Of a stretch of 64,000 nt of DNA, positions 16,994-25,023 are shown piece by piece. The translations under genes were made by a program, and so were the position numbers. This DNA comes from Streptomyces violaceoruber (lineage in GTDB: Bacteria; Actinomycetota; Actinomycetes; Streptomycetales; Streptomycetaceae). How positions within the stretch are numbered: position 1 is the stretch's first letter; every line of letters starts with the position of its first letter. Location: NCBI RefSeq assembly GCF_033406955.1, contig NZ_CP137734.1:4774001-4838000 (forward strand), in the 5' to 3' direction. Below the pieces are notes generated by a model. That model was not told the origin of the DNA, did no database searches, and was given only the letters and a program-made list of their open reading frames with translations.

Positions 16994-17400
16994 GCGGACT
17001 CCAGCAACTCCTTGAGCCGGGCCAGGTCGGCGGCCACCATGCCCGCGTCGCGCTCGAAGTCCGCGTCGGTCGTCCCCGGCTGCCGGCGGAGGGTGAACAC
17101 CACCTCGCTCGCCGTGCCGTCGGCGATGACGCGGACCGGGTTGTAGACGGTCTCCCCGGAGGGGAGCGTGACGTGGTGGTCGAGTACGCCCAGGTCGTTG
17201 CGGGGGACGAAGGTGACCTTGACCCGGCCGAGGGGTGAGGAGTCCGCGATCCATGCGTCCGCGACCCTCTCGATCGTCCCGCCGAGGCCGTGGGCCCACG
17301 CGGGCAGGTTGGCCGGGTCCGAGGCGTACGCGTAGACGTCGGTGACCGTGCGGTCGATGTGGATGCCGAGGTGGCGTGAAGCCCTGCCGGTGCTGTTCAT
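16990..17400 (-). CDS. SRPBCC-family (polyketide cyclase/START-like) protein
   Basis: A 136-residue protein whose N-terminus (IHIDRTVTDVYAYASDPANL then PAWAHGLGG) and C-terminal helix (DAGMVAADLARLKELLES) are typical of the SRPBCC ligand-binding fold. These proteins bind hydrophobic small molecules; no catalytic residue can be named here. The ATG at 17400 is well placed at the start of the fold. It is convergent with the DDN-hemerythrin fusion, sharing four bases, and adjoins a decayed gene on the other strand. Confidence 0.85.
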   Translation of the reverse strand: MNSTGRASRHLGIHIDRTVTDVYAYASDPANLPAWAHGLGGTIERVADAWIADSSPLGRVKVTFVPRNDLGVLDHHVTLPSGETVYNPVRVIADGTASEVVFTLRRQPGTTDADFERDAGMVAADLARLKELLESA

Positions 17401-17476
17401 GGCAGTGACGGTAACGGGCCGTCGGCCCCGGTCTCTTGAACGAATCGGACGCGCCCGTTCCGCCGGTCGGCCCCTC

Positions 17477-17795
17477 GGCTCGGCCGCGCGGGAGGAACAG
17501 GCGATCACCGAGTTCGGCGCGCTGCTCGGAGCCCACCTCTTCGACGCGAGCCTGCCGGGGGTGGCGTACCCGGAGGTGGCGGACCACTCACTCGCGCTGG
17601 ACGCCTACGACCGTGCCAAGGACGCCCCCGCGGGTGAGGTGCGCGGCGTCCTCGCCGAGGGAAGGGCGGCGCCGGCCCGGCTCGACGCCGGCTGTGGTCG
17701 GCGTCGGCTGGAGCCCGCCCGGAGGCACCTCGCGGCGTGTGGGGGTGTGCCGTGCCGACGCCGTACGGCCGGCCGACCAGCGGCGGCGGCCCTGA
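17477..17795 (+). pseudogene. Remnant of a conserved Streptomyces protein, frameshifted and internally deleted
   Basis: One frame reads AAREEQAITEFGALLGAHLF, then DHSLALDAYDRAKDA and [19 protein letters not shown] second frame continues with [20 protein letters not shown] and stops at 17795. I remember these as consecutive parts of one Streptomyces protein of unknown function with an N-terminal membrane helix and a PPCFFDPRHGPS-like middle segment. Here the N-terminal helix and that middle segment are missing, and the two halves are in different frames, with the switch near 17690-17705. A dead gene is the simplest reading. Confidence 0.6.
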
Positions 17796-17925
17796 GCGGG
17801 TCGGCTTGCCCGGTCACCACCGAAGAGGGCACTTCTGGGCGGCCCCCCCCCCGCGTTGCCCGGACCGCTCCGGGCCGACTTCCCGTCGGCAAAGGCACGG
17901 GTGGGGCGGGCGTAGCGTAGGTGGT

Positions 17926-18918
17926 ATGACGACGTACGGATCCTTTCCCGGCGCCCGGCCCCGGCGGCTGCGGACCACCCCCGTGATGCGTCGGATGGTC
18001 GCCGAGACCCGGCTGCACCCCGCCGACTTCATCCTTCCGGCCTTCGTCCGCGAGGGCGTGAGCGAGCCGGTGCCGATCGCGGCGATGCCCGGTGTCGTGC
18101 AGCACACCCGGGACACGCTGAAGAAGGCGGCCGCGGAGGCGGTCGAGGCCGGGGTCTCCGGGATCATGATCTTCGGGGTGCCGGAGGACGGGAAGAAGGA
18201 CGCCGCGGGGACCGCCGGGACCGATCCGGACGGGATTCTGCAGGTCGCGCTGCGGGACGTGCGGGCCGAGGTCGGGGACGAGCTGCTTGTCATGTCCGAC
18301 CTCTGTCTGGACGAGTTCACCGATCACGGGCACTGCGGGGTGCTGGACGGCCAGGGGCGGGTCGACAACGACGCCACGCTCGAGCGGTACGCCGAGATGG
18401 CGCAGGTCCAGGCCGACGCGGGCGCCCATGTCGTCGGGCCCAGCGGGATGATGGACGGGCAGATCGGCGTCATCCGTGATGCCCTCGACCAGATCGGGCG
18501 GGAGGACGTGGCGATCCTCGCGTACACCGCCAAGTACGCCTCCGCCTTCTACGGGCCCTTCCGCGAGGCCGTCGGGTCCTCGCTCAAGGGCGACCGCAAG
18601 ACCTACCAGCAGGACTCCGCCAACGCGCGGGAGTCGCTGCGGGAGCTGGCGCTGGACCTGGAGGAGGGGGCCGACATGGTGATGGTCAAGCCGGCCGGTC
18701 CCTACCTCGACATCCTCGCCAAGGTCGCCGAGGCCTCGGACGTGCCCGTCGCCGCCTACCAGATCTCCGGCGAGTACTCGATGATCGAGGCCGCCGCCGA
18801 GAAGGGCTGGATCGACCGCGACCGGGCCATCCTGGAGAGCCTCACCGGGATCAAGCGGGCGGGCGCGCGCAACATCCTGACGTACTGGGCGACCGAGGTC
18901 GCTCGCACACTGCGCTGA
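17926..18918 (+). CDS. hemB: Delta-aminolevulinic acid dehydratase (porphobilinogen synthase) HemB
   Basis: A 330-residue enzyme that condenses two 5-aminolevulinates to porphobilinogen, the step before HemC. Active-site lysines lie in [17 protein letters not shown] and [13 protein letters not shown]. The metal site reads [14 protein letters not shown], so one of the three zinc-binding cysteines of the E. coli type is Asp, a mixed Zn/Mg-type site. The ATG at 17926 gives the family length. It is split from rex-hemACD by about 5 kb of unrelated genes; no Rex operator is seen directly upstream. Confidence 0.96.
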   Translation: MTTYGSFPGARPRRLRTTPVMRRMVAETRLHPADFILPAFVREGVSEPVPIAAMPGVVQHTRDTLKKAAAEAVEAGVSGIMIFGVPEDGKKDAAGTAGTDPDGILQVALRDVRAEVGDELLVMSDLCLDEFTDHGHCGVLDGQGRVDNDATLERYAEMAQVQADAGAHVVGPSGMMDGQIGVIRDALDQIGREDVAILAYTAKYASAFYGPFREAVGSSLKGDRKTYQQDSANARESLRELALDLEEGADMVMVKPAGPYLDILAKVAEASDVPVAAYQISGEYSMIEAAAEKGWIDRDRAILESLTGIKRAGARNILTYWATEVARTLR

Positions 18919-18976
18919 GCGACCGGTGCCGGCCCTTCACGCAAGGGGTGCGGGGCGCGCCGGGGCGCGGGCCCCT

Positions 18977-19726
18977 TCAGTACTCGAGCGCGTTCGAAGC
19001 GTCGGTCTGCCAGTAGGTGACCATCAGCGCGGTGTCGACGTACACGCCGCCGGAGGGCAGCTTGACCGTGGCGATGGAGCCGTCCTCGAACGGGATGGTG
19101 AGGGTGTTCGCGTCGTAGCCGTTCTCGCCGCTGCCGTCGCCGGACGACAGGCGCACGCCCGCGTAGCCCGACTCTCCCGGGGCCAGCGTCGTCAGCGACT
19201 GCGGCTTGCTGGACTTCGCGACCGGCGGCACGGCCTGGGCCTCGCCGAACCGCGTCGCCGGGTACTGCGGCAGCGCGCACGTCTTCGAGCCGGTGTTGGT
19301 GGCGGTCAGCAGCAGGTGATTGATCGGGCGGGGGGCGTTCGCCGCGGTGATCCGTACGTCGGAGGCGGAGCACTCGCCGGGGACGCCCGAGTCGGAGTCC
19401 TTGTCGGCTCCGGCGCCGGTGCTGGAACCGGAGGCCGAGCCGGAGCCGGAGCCCGATGCCTTGTCGTTGCCGGCGGAGCCGTTCGAGGCGGTGGATCCGT
19501 TCGAGCCGGTGGAGCCGGTGGATTCGTTCGAGCCCGTCGATCCCTCGACACCCTTCGCGCTGCCCGCCGGCTGGACGCTGTTCCCGTCCGCCGACGCGGA
19601 GGCGGTGGAGTCGGGTGCCGGGGAGCCCGTGAGTTCGTCGCCCTCGCAGGCCGTGAGGGAGAGCGCGGCCAGCGCGACCGTGGTGGCGGCGAACAGGCGG
19701 GTACGGGTGATGCGGCGTGCGGACAT
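18977..19726 (-). CDS. DUF4232 lipoprotein
   Basis: A 249-residue secreted lipoprotein. The signal peptide MSARRITRTRLFAATTVALA ends in the lipobox LTAC (Cys27). A ~90-residue Gly/Ser/Asn-rich linker follows, with STGSTGSNGSTASNGSAG-type repeats. The C-terminal DUF4232 domain (CSASDVRITAANAPRPINHL; LLTATNTGSKTC; LAPGESGYAGVRL) is a beta-sandwich with a probable Cys pair. It is anchored outside the membrane; the function is unknown. It is divergent from the membrane HTH gene, and convergent with hemB. Confidence 0.9.
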   Translation of the reverse strand: MSARRITRTRLFAATTVALAALSLTACEGDELTGSPAPDSTASASADGNSVQPAGSAKGVEGSTGSNESTGSTGSNGSTASNGSAGNDKASGSGSGSASGSSTGAGADKDSDSGVPGECSASDVRITAANAPRPINHLLLTATNTGSKTCALPQYPATRFGEAQAVPPVAKSSKPQSLTTLAPGESGYAGVRLSSGDGSGENGYDANTLTIPFEDGSIATVKLPSGGVYVDTALMVTYWQTDASNALEY

Positions 19727-19938
19727 GGAAGTTCTCCTTCGTAAGTGGGGAGTTGAGGCGAGCCGGTCGACCGTTCTCCGGGAGCGGCTGCTTTGATGAC
19801 CACAGCCTGCGGCCGGGTTCGTCCCAGCCGCCAGCGGTGGGCGATCATGCGGGACAATGGGACGCCAGGAACGCCTTGACCTGCGGGAACGATGTCCCTC
19901 TGGGATGCGGTACGGGGATGCGAGGAGAGGGAGGAACG

Positions 19939-21318
19939 GTGGCGGGGGACGACTTCGCGGCGCTGCTTCGGGAGCTGAAGGAGCGGTCCGGGCTCAGTTA
20001 CGGGGCACTCGGCAAGCGGCTGCACATGAGCGGCTCGACCCTGCACCGGTACGTCAGCGGAGAGGTGGTTCCGGTCGAGTTCGCGCCCGTCGAACGCCTC
20101 GCCCGGGTGTGCCGGGCGACACCCGACGAACTGCTCGAACTGCACCGCCGCTGGATCCGCGCGGACGCGCTGCGCGGCGTGAAGAAGGACGAGGCCGAGG
20201 GGGCGGAGGGGAGCGACGGGGGCGAGACCGCCGAGGGCGCCGAGGGCGCGGCCGCGGACAGCACCGCGTCGGCCCGGGCACCATCGGCAGCGCCGCCCGT
20301 TCCGGACACCACCCCTGTACCGGCTACCCCCGTAATGGCCACCCCGGTACCGGTCACCCCGGACGCCACTCCCGCACCGGGCAGCGTCCCGCCCGCCCGT
20401 GACGCCTCCGGTCCGGCCCGCCGCCGGGTGCCGCGCGCCGCGCTCTACGCCGCGACCGGCGTCGTCGCCGTCAGCGCCGCGGTGGCGCTCGTGGCCAACC
20501 TCGTGGCGAGCCCGGACGACGACGGCCGGCACGGTCCGGCCGGGGCCGTCGCGCAGACCTCCGCGTCGGTGTCCGGGACTGCGACCGGGCCGGGGTCGAC
20601 GAGCCCGAGCCCGAGCGCGTCCACGTCCGCCCCGTCCGCCTCCGCCTCGGTGTCCGGGACCTCCTCGGCCTCGCCGTCCCGTCCGGCCACCGCCGCGCCG
20701 AGCCGCCGGGCACCCGCCGGGCCCCCGCTCACCGTGTCGACCACCCCGTACTACTGGGAGGTGCCCTGCGACCACGCCTTCCTGGTCGACCGCAGCCCGA
20801 AGAACGTGCCGAAGCCGCCGCCGCAGCAGGGCGCCGTCGGCTGGGCCGCCCCCCTCAAGGCGGTCTCCGCGAACCGGCAGGAGGTCGTCCTCACCGTGCA
20901 GGGCACCGGCCCGGAGACGGTGGTCCTGGAGGACCTGCACGTCCGTGTGGTGAGCAGCGGTCCGGCGCTGGACTGGAACCAGTACGTGATGGGCAACGGC
21001 TGCGGCGGCCAGGTGGACACCGCGTCCTTCGACGTCTCGCTCGACCTGGGCACACCGACGGCGGTGCCGATCGGGGGCCAGCGGGACTTTCCGTACAGCG
21101 TCACCGAGTCCGACACGGAGGTCTTCCACGCCACCGCGCACACCAGTGGCCAGGACGTCAGCTGGTACCTGGAGCTGGAGTGGTCCAGCGGCGGCCGGCA
21201 CGGCATGACACGCGTCGACGACCACGGCAAGCCGTTCCGCACCAGCGCCTCCCGGGACGACTCCTACTACGCGTACCCCCTCGGCAGCGACCACTGGGAG
21301 CCGGTCGAGGGCGGCTGA
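19939..21318 (+). CDS. Membrane-anchored XRE-type helix-turn-helix protein
   Basis: A 459-residue protein. Residues 3-70 are a Cro/C1-type HTH (FAALLRELKERSGLSYGALG, KRLHMSGSTLHRYVSG). A low-complexity linker leads to one membrane helix near residues 165-188 (AALYAATGVVAVSAAVALVA). A Ser/Pro-rich extracellular stalk and a ~190-residue outer domain with several Cys and Trp residues follow (STTPYYWEVPCDHAFLVDR). This layout, with cytosolic DNA binding and an outer sensor, is common in Streptomyces. The GTG at 19939 follows GGAGAGGGAGGAA; an ATG at 19918 is in frame but less likely. The ligand and targets are unknown. Confidence 0.85.
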   Translation: MAGDDFAALLRELKERSGLSYGALGKRLHMSGSTLHRYVSGEVVPVEFAPVERLARVCRATPDELLELHRRWIRADALRGVKKDEAEGAEGSDGGETAEGAEGAAADSTASARAPSAAPPVPDTTPVPATPVMATPVPVTPDATPAPGSVPPARDASGPARRRVPRAALYAATGVVAVSAAVALVANLVASPDDDGRHGPAGAVAQTSASVSGTATGPGSTSPSPSASTSAPSASASVSGTSSASPSRPATAAPSRRAPAGPPLTVSTTPYYWEVPCDHAFLVDRSPKNVPKPPPQQGAVGWAAPLKAVSANRQEVVLTVQGTGPETVVLEDLHVRVVSSGPALDWNQYVMGNGCGGQVDTASFDVSLDLGTPTAVPIGGQRDFPYSVTESDTEVFHATAHTSGQDVSWYLELEWSSGGRHGMTRVDDHGKPFRTSASRDDSYYAYPLGSDHWEPVEGG

Positions 21319-21421
21319 CGCGGCGGCCACGGCGGGGCGGCGGCAAGTCCGCCCGGGGGATAGGTTGTTGACCATCTAACCGGTTCGCTTCCTCAGGCGA
21401 CATCCGAAAGGTGGGACGCCC

Positions 21422-22324
21422 ATGCCCGGTGACGCGCTCAGCCAGGACCCCGCGGAGCTGCGGAGGAGGATCGACAGCAGCAAGGCGCACCCGGCCCGGG
21501 TCTACGACGTCTTCCTGGGCGGCAAGGACCACTACCCCGCCGACCTCGCCGCCGCGGCCGCCGGGCTCGCCGCCAACCCGCGCGGCTACCTCGACGTACG
21601 GCACAACCGCGACTTCCTGCGGCGCGCGGTGACCGCGCTCGCCCGCGAGGACGGCATCCGGCAGTTCCTCGACATCGGCACCGGGCTGCCCACCGCCGAG
21701 AACGTGCACCAGATCGCCCAGCGCATCGCCCCCGAGTCGAGGGTCGTCTACGTCGACAACGACCCGGTCGTGCTGGCCCACGCCCGCGCCCTGCTCACCA
21801 GCGGTCCCGAGGGGCGTACGGACTACATCGACGCGGACCTGAAGAGCCCGGCGCAGATCCTCGAACAGGCCGCGGCGACCCTCGACTTCGACCAGCCGGT
21901 GGCCCTGTGCCTCGTCGCCATTCTGCACTTCGTCGAGGACGAGGAGGCGTACCCGATCGTCCGCGAGCTGATGGACGCGCTGCCCGCCGGCAGCCGGCTC
22001 GTCCTCAGCCACCTCACGGAGGACCTCAACCCGGAGAACATCCGCGCCGTCCAGCGGACGTACACGGAGCGGGGTTTCACCTTCGTGCTGCGCTCCCGCA
22101 AGGACGTCGAGCGCTTCTTCACCGAGGCCGGTCTCGAGCTCGCCGAGCCCGGGGTCGTCCCGGTGCACCACTGGCGGCCCGACCACGCGGCACCGGTGCC
22201 GGAGCAGCCGGAGGAGTCGTACCTGGCCGGCCTGGACGACATCGAGAAGGTCCGCTACCGGGACATCAACGACGTCACGGACGCGGACATCAACGTGTAC
22301 GGCGGGCTGGGCGCCAAGGGCTGA
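21422..22324 (+). CDS. SAM-dependent methyltransferase, DUF574 family
   Basis: A 300-residue protein of the actinomycete-specific S-adenosylmethionine methyltransferase family PF04672. It has the family signature ARVYDVFLGGKDHYPAD near the start, the SAM-binding strand FLDIGTGLPTAENVHQIAQR, then VVYVDNDPVVLAHARALL and PVALCLVAILHFVED. Many Streptomyces carry dozens of these next to membrane or regulatory genes; substrates are not known. GGTGGGACGCCC precedes the ATG. Confidence 0.93.
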   Translation: MPGDALSQDPAELRRRIDSSKAHPARVYDVFLGGKDHYPADLAAAAAGLAANPRGYLDVRHNRDFLRRAVTALAREDGIRQFLDIGTGLPTAENVHQIAQRIAPESRVVYVDNDPVVLAHARALLTSGPEGRTDYIDADLKSPAQILEQAAATLDFDQPVALCLVAILHFVEDEEAYPIVRELMDALPAGSRLVLSHLTEDLNPENIRAVQRTYTERGFTFVLRSRKDVERFFTEAGLELAEPGVVPVHHWRPDHAAPVPEQPEESYLAGLDDIEKVRYRDINDVTDADINVYGGLGAKG

Positions 22325-22415
22325 CGGTGCGGCGGCCGCGCGGTCACCAGTCGTACGGGTGTCCGGATCGCGGAAAGTCTCCTGTAGGCGGCACCTATTT
22401 CCTTACGCTGCGCAC

Positions 22416-23630
22416 ATGACCGTGACTGAGAACGTGCCCGCCGCCACCGCTTCCCTGCCGCCGCTCGCCGCGCGGGCCCGGTCGATCGGCGGTTCGCCCG
22501 TACGGGACATCCTCGCCGTCACCGCCCGCCCCGAGGTGATCAACTTCGCGGGCGGGCTGCCGGCCCCCGAACTCTTCGACGCGGAGGGCATCGCCGCCGC
22601 GTACCGGGACGTCCTCGCCGAGACGCCCGCGCGGGCTTTGCAGTACTCCACGACCGAGGGCGAACCCGCCCTGCGGGCCGCCCTCGCCGCCCGCACCTCG
22701 GCCCGCGGGCTGGCCACCGACGCCGACGACATCCTCGTCACCACCGGCTCGCAGCAGGCACTCTCGCTCCTCGCCACCGCCCTGCTCGAACCCGGCGACA
22801 CCGTCCTCGTCGAACGCCCCTGCTACCTGGCCGCGCTCCAGGCCTTCGGCTTCGCGGGCGCCCGGGTGGTGGCCGTGCCCGGGGACGAGCACGGGATAGA
22901 CCCCGGGGCGCTGGAGGAGCTGGTGGTGCGCGAGCGGCCCAAGCTGCTCTACACGGTCCCCACCTTCTCCAACCCCACCGGCCGCACCGTGCCCGCCGCC
23001 CGCCGCGCCGCCGTCGCCGAGGTCGCCGGGCGGTGCGGCCTGTGGATCGTCGAGGACGACCCGTACGGCGAACTGCGCTTCGAGGGCGAGCGGGTGCCGT
23101 GGATCGCCTCCTACGAGGGCGCCCGGGACCGGACCGTGCTGCTGGGCTCCTTCTCCAAGGTCATGGCGCCCGGCCTGCGCCTGGGCTGGCTGCGGGCACC
23201 CGCCGAGCTGCGCCGGGCCTGCGCGGTCGCCAAGCAGGCCGCCGACCTGCACACCCCGACCGTCAACCAGCTCGCCGCCGCCCGCTACCTGGCCGACCGT
23301 GACCTGGACGCCCACGTCGCCCGCGTCGCCGCCGTCTACGGCGAGCGCCGGGACGCCATGCTCGCGGGCCTCGCGGACGCCCTCCCGGCCGGGTCGGTGT
23401 GGACCCGTCCCGAGGGCGGCATGTTCCTGTGGGCGCGGCTGCCGCAGGGGTACGACACCACCGCCCTGCTCCCCGAGGTGGTCCGGCACGACGTGGCGTA
23501 CGTCCCCGGAGCCCCCTTCCACGCCGGCGAGCCCGACCGCGCCACGCTGCGGCTCTGCTTCGTCACCCAGACACCGGACGAGATCGCGGAGGGGCTGCGG
23601 AGGCTGGGGGAGGGGCTGCGGGCAGCCTGA
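22416..23630 (+). CDS. PLP-dependent aminotransferase, class I/II (2-aminoadipate/MocR-type)
   Basis: A 404-residue fold-type I enzyme. Substrate-side INFAGGLPAPELF, cofactor-binding TTGSQQALSLLATAL, VPTFSNPTGRT, the Asp in IVEDDPYGELRF and the Schiff-base lysine in GSFSKVMAPGLRLGWL are all present. Such sequences group with 2-aminoadipate or aromatic aminotransferases lacking the GntR domain. The ATG at 22416 is the first start before the conserved block. Its last 68 bases overlap the end of the convergent acyltransferase gene. Confidence 0.93.
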   Translation: MTVTENVPAATASLPPLAARARSIGGSPVRDILAVTARPEVINFAGGLPAPELFDAEGIAAAYRDVLAETPARALQYSTTEGEPALRAALAARTSARGLATDADDILVTTGSQQALSLLATALLEPGDTVLVERPCYLAALQAFGFAGARVVAVPGDEHGIDPGALEELVVRERPKLLYTVPTFSNPTGRTVPAARRAAVAEVAGRCGLWIVEDDPYGELRFEGERVPWIASYEGARDRTVLLGSFSKVMAPGLRLGWLRAPAELRRACAVAKQAADLHTPTVNQLAAARYLADRDLDAHVARVAAVYGERRDAMLAGLADALPAGSVWTRPEGGMFLWARLPQGYDTTALLPEVVRHDVAYVPGAPFHAGEPDRATLRLCFVTQTPDEIAEGLRRLGEGLRAA

Positions 23631-24888
23631 GTGTCCGGGTCGGGGAATCCAGGTCAGGTCCGGATCCTTGTGGCAGCGGTGCCGAGCCCGGCGGTCCCGA
23701 GCCCGGCGGACCGGGCTCCGGACGCACCGGCCCGACGGGCGTCGGGGGCCGCTCGTGATGCGTGGCCCCCTCGGCCCGGATCTGGTCGAAGGCCTTGGTC
23801 AGGCCGGTCTTGAGGCGCTTGGACATGGGCTTCTCCACCAACCGGTGCACCAGGTAGGAGAGCACCAGGACCCCCGCCAGCGTCCCGCCGACCAGGACCC
23901 ACTGGTTGACGGTGTACTGGTAGCGGTGGAACACCTCCCAGCCGATGGACTCGTGCAGGAGGTACAGGGGATAGGTGAGCGCCCCGGCGGTGGGCAGCCA
24001 GCGCCAGTCGACCCGGCGGAACCAGCCCAGGGCCACGCCCGCCATCGTCACGAAGAAGACCGTGAGCACGACCGCCACGCCCCAGCCGGGGACGTTGTCT
24101 CCGACGTTGTCCAGCGTCGCCCGCCAGGTCGCCATCGCCGTGTAATTGCCCATCGCGAAGCAGAAGGCGATCATGCCCCACAGCAGCAGGTTCTGCCCGA
24201 AGCGGTACATGAGGTAGAAGGCCAGCCCGGCGATGAAGAACCAGCAGTCCTGCGCCATCACCAGATCGCTGATCGGATTGGCCTCGCCCCGCTTCGCCAC
24301 CACCGCGGCGGTCGCCCACACGCAGCAGAAGACGACCACGCGCCGGTACGTCACACCCCGCCACACGACCAGCGCGAAGAGCAGGTAGAAGCGCATCTCC
24401 GCCCAGAGGGTCCAGTACACGCCCTCGACCTCGTCGACCCCCATGGGCCGTTGCAGCATGGTCAGGTTGACCAGGAGGTCGCGCCAGGGCAGCGGGGTGA
24501 TGCCGCCCGGCATGAAGAACACGACGGCGGTGGTGACGGCGATGGCCAGCCAGTAGGCGGGGAAGAGCCGGATCACGCGCGAGGTGAAGAAGTGGGAGAC
24601 GCTGCGCCCCCACGAACTCATGCAGATGACGAAGCCGCTGATCATGAAGAACAGCTCGACACCGAGCCACCCGTAGGCCGACGGCCGGAAGAGCACCGGG
24701 AACAGCTGTGCCTGGGAGCCTTCCCAGCCCCCGCCGAAGGCGACGTAGTGGTAGAGGACGACCATGAGGGCCGCACAGAGTCTCAGCCCGTCCAGGGTGC
24801 CGATCCGGCCGCGGGGTGCCTGCCGGCCGACGCTCCCTCGAGGCGCGTCCGCCGGCTTGCTCCCGGCGGACGCCTTTCCTATTCGCAC
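23563..24888 (-). CDS. Integral membrane acyltransferase (OafA/acyltransferase-3 family)
   Basis: A 441-residue protein with about ten hydrophobic segments. GTLDGLRLCAALMVVLYHYV carries the family His-containing motif R-x10-H, and GVELFFMISGFVICM and RLFPAYWLA are characteristic. These enzymes transfer acetyl or other acyl groups onto cell-surface glycans or secondary metabolites. The GTG at 24888 has GGGAG at good spacing. The C-terminal ~50 residues are Pro/Ser-rich and read through the end of the convergent aminotransferase gene, so the true end could be earlier if there is an indel there. Confidence 0.9.
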   Translation of the reverse strand: MRIGKASAGSKPADAPRGSVGRQAPRGRIGTLDGLRLCAALMVVLYHYVAFGGGWEGSQAQLFPVLFRPSAYGWLGVELFFMISGFVICMSSWGRSVSHFFTSRVIRLFPAYWLAIAVTTAVVFFMPGGITPLPWRDLLVNLTMLQRPMGVDEVEGVYWTLWAEMRFYLLFALVVWRGVTYRRVVVFCCVWATAAVVAKRGEANPISDLVMAQDCWFFIAGLAFYLMYRFGQNLLLWGMIAFCFAMGNYTAMATWRATLDNVGDNVPGWGVAVVLTVFFVTMAGVALGWFRRVDWRWLPTAGALTYPLYLLHESIGWEVFHRYQYTVNQWVLVGGTLAGVLVLSYLVHRLVEKPMSKRLKTGLTKAFDQIRAEGATHHERPPTPVGPVRPEPGPPGSGPPGSAPLPQGSGPDLDSPTRTLRLPAAPPPASAAPPRSRPVSG

Positions 24889-24960
24889 CAAGCTCTCCCG
24901 TCGGTGTCGGACACCGGAATATCGCCCTCCGCATGCGGACGACGGGACACAGTACGCGAT

Positions 24961-24999
24961 GCGGCCCGCCCCCTCCCTCGCGGGGAGAGGACGGGCCGC
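24961..24999 (-). terminator. Hairpin terminator of argS
   Basis: GCGGCCCG (24961-24968) pairs with CGGGCCGC (24992-24999), and CCCC-GGGG pairs inside, 25 bases beyond the argS stop. Confidence 0.7.
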
Positions 25000-25023
25000 A
25001 GATCGTACGCCCGACGCGCGGCG

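Noticed and set aside
17342-17920. A complete 192-codon gene upstream of hemB
   Set aside because: Only its middle part resembles a known protein and the remainder continues in another frame, so it is described as a pseudogene.
21422-22324. DUF574 methyltransferase and neighbours as a secondary-metabolite cluster
   Set aside because: No synthase, carrier protein or tailoring set adjoins; the SARP gene at 39-41 kb is far away and carries a Macro domain instead.
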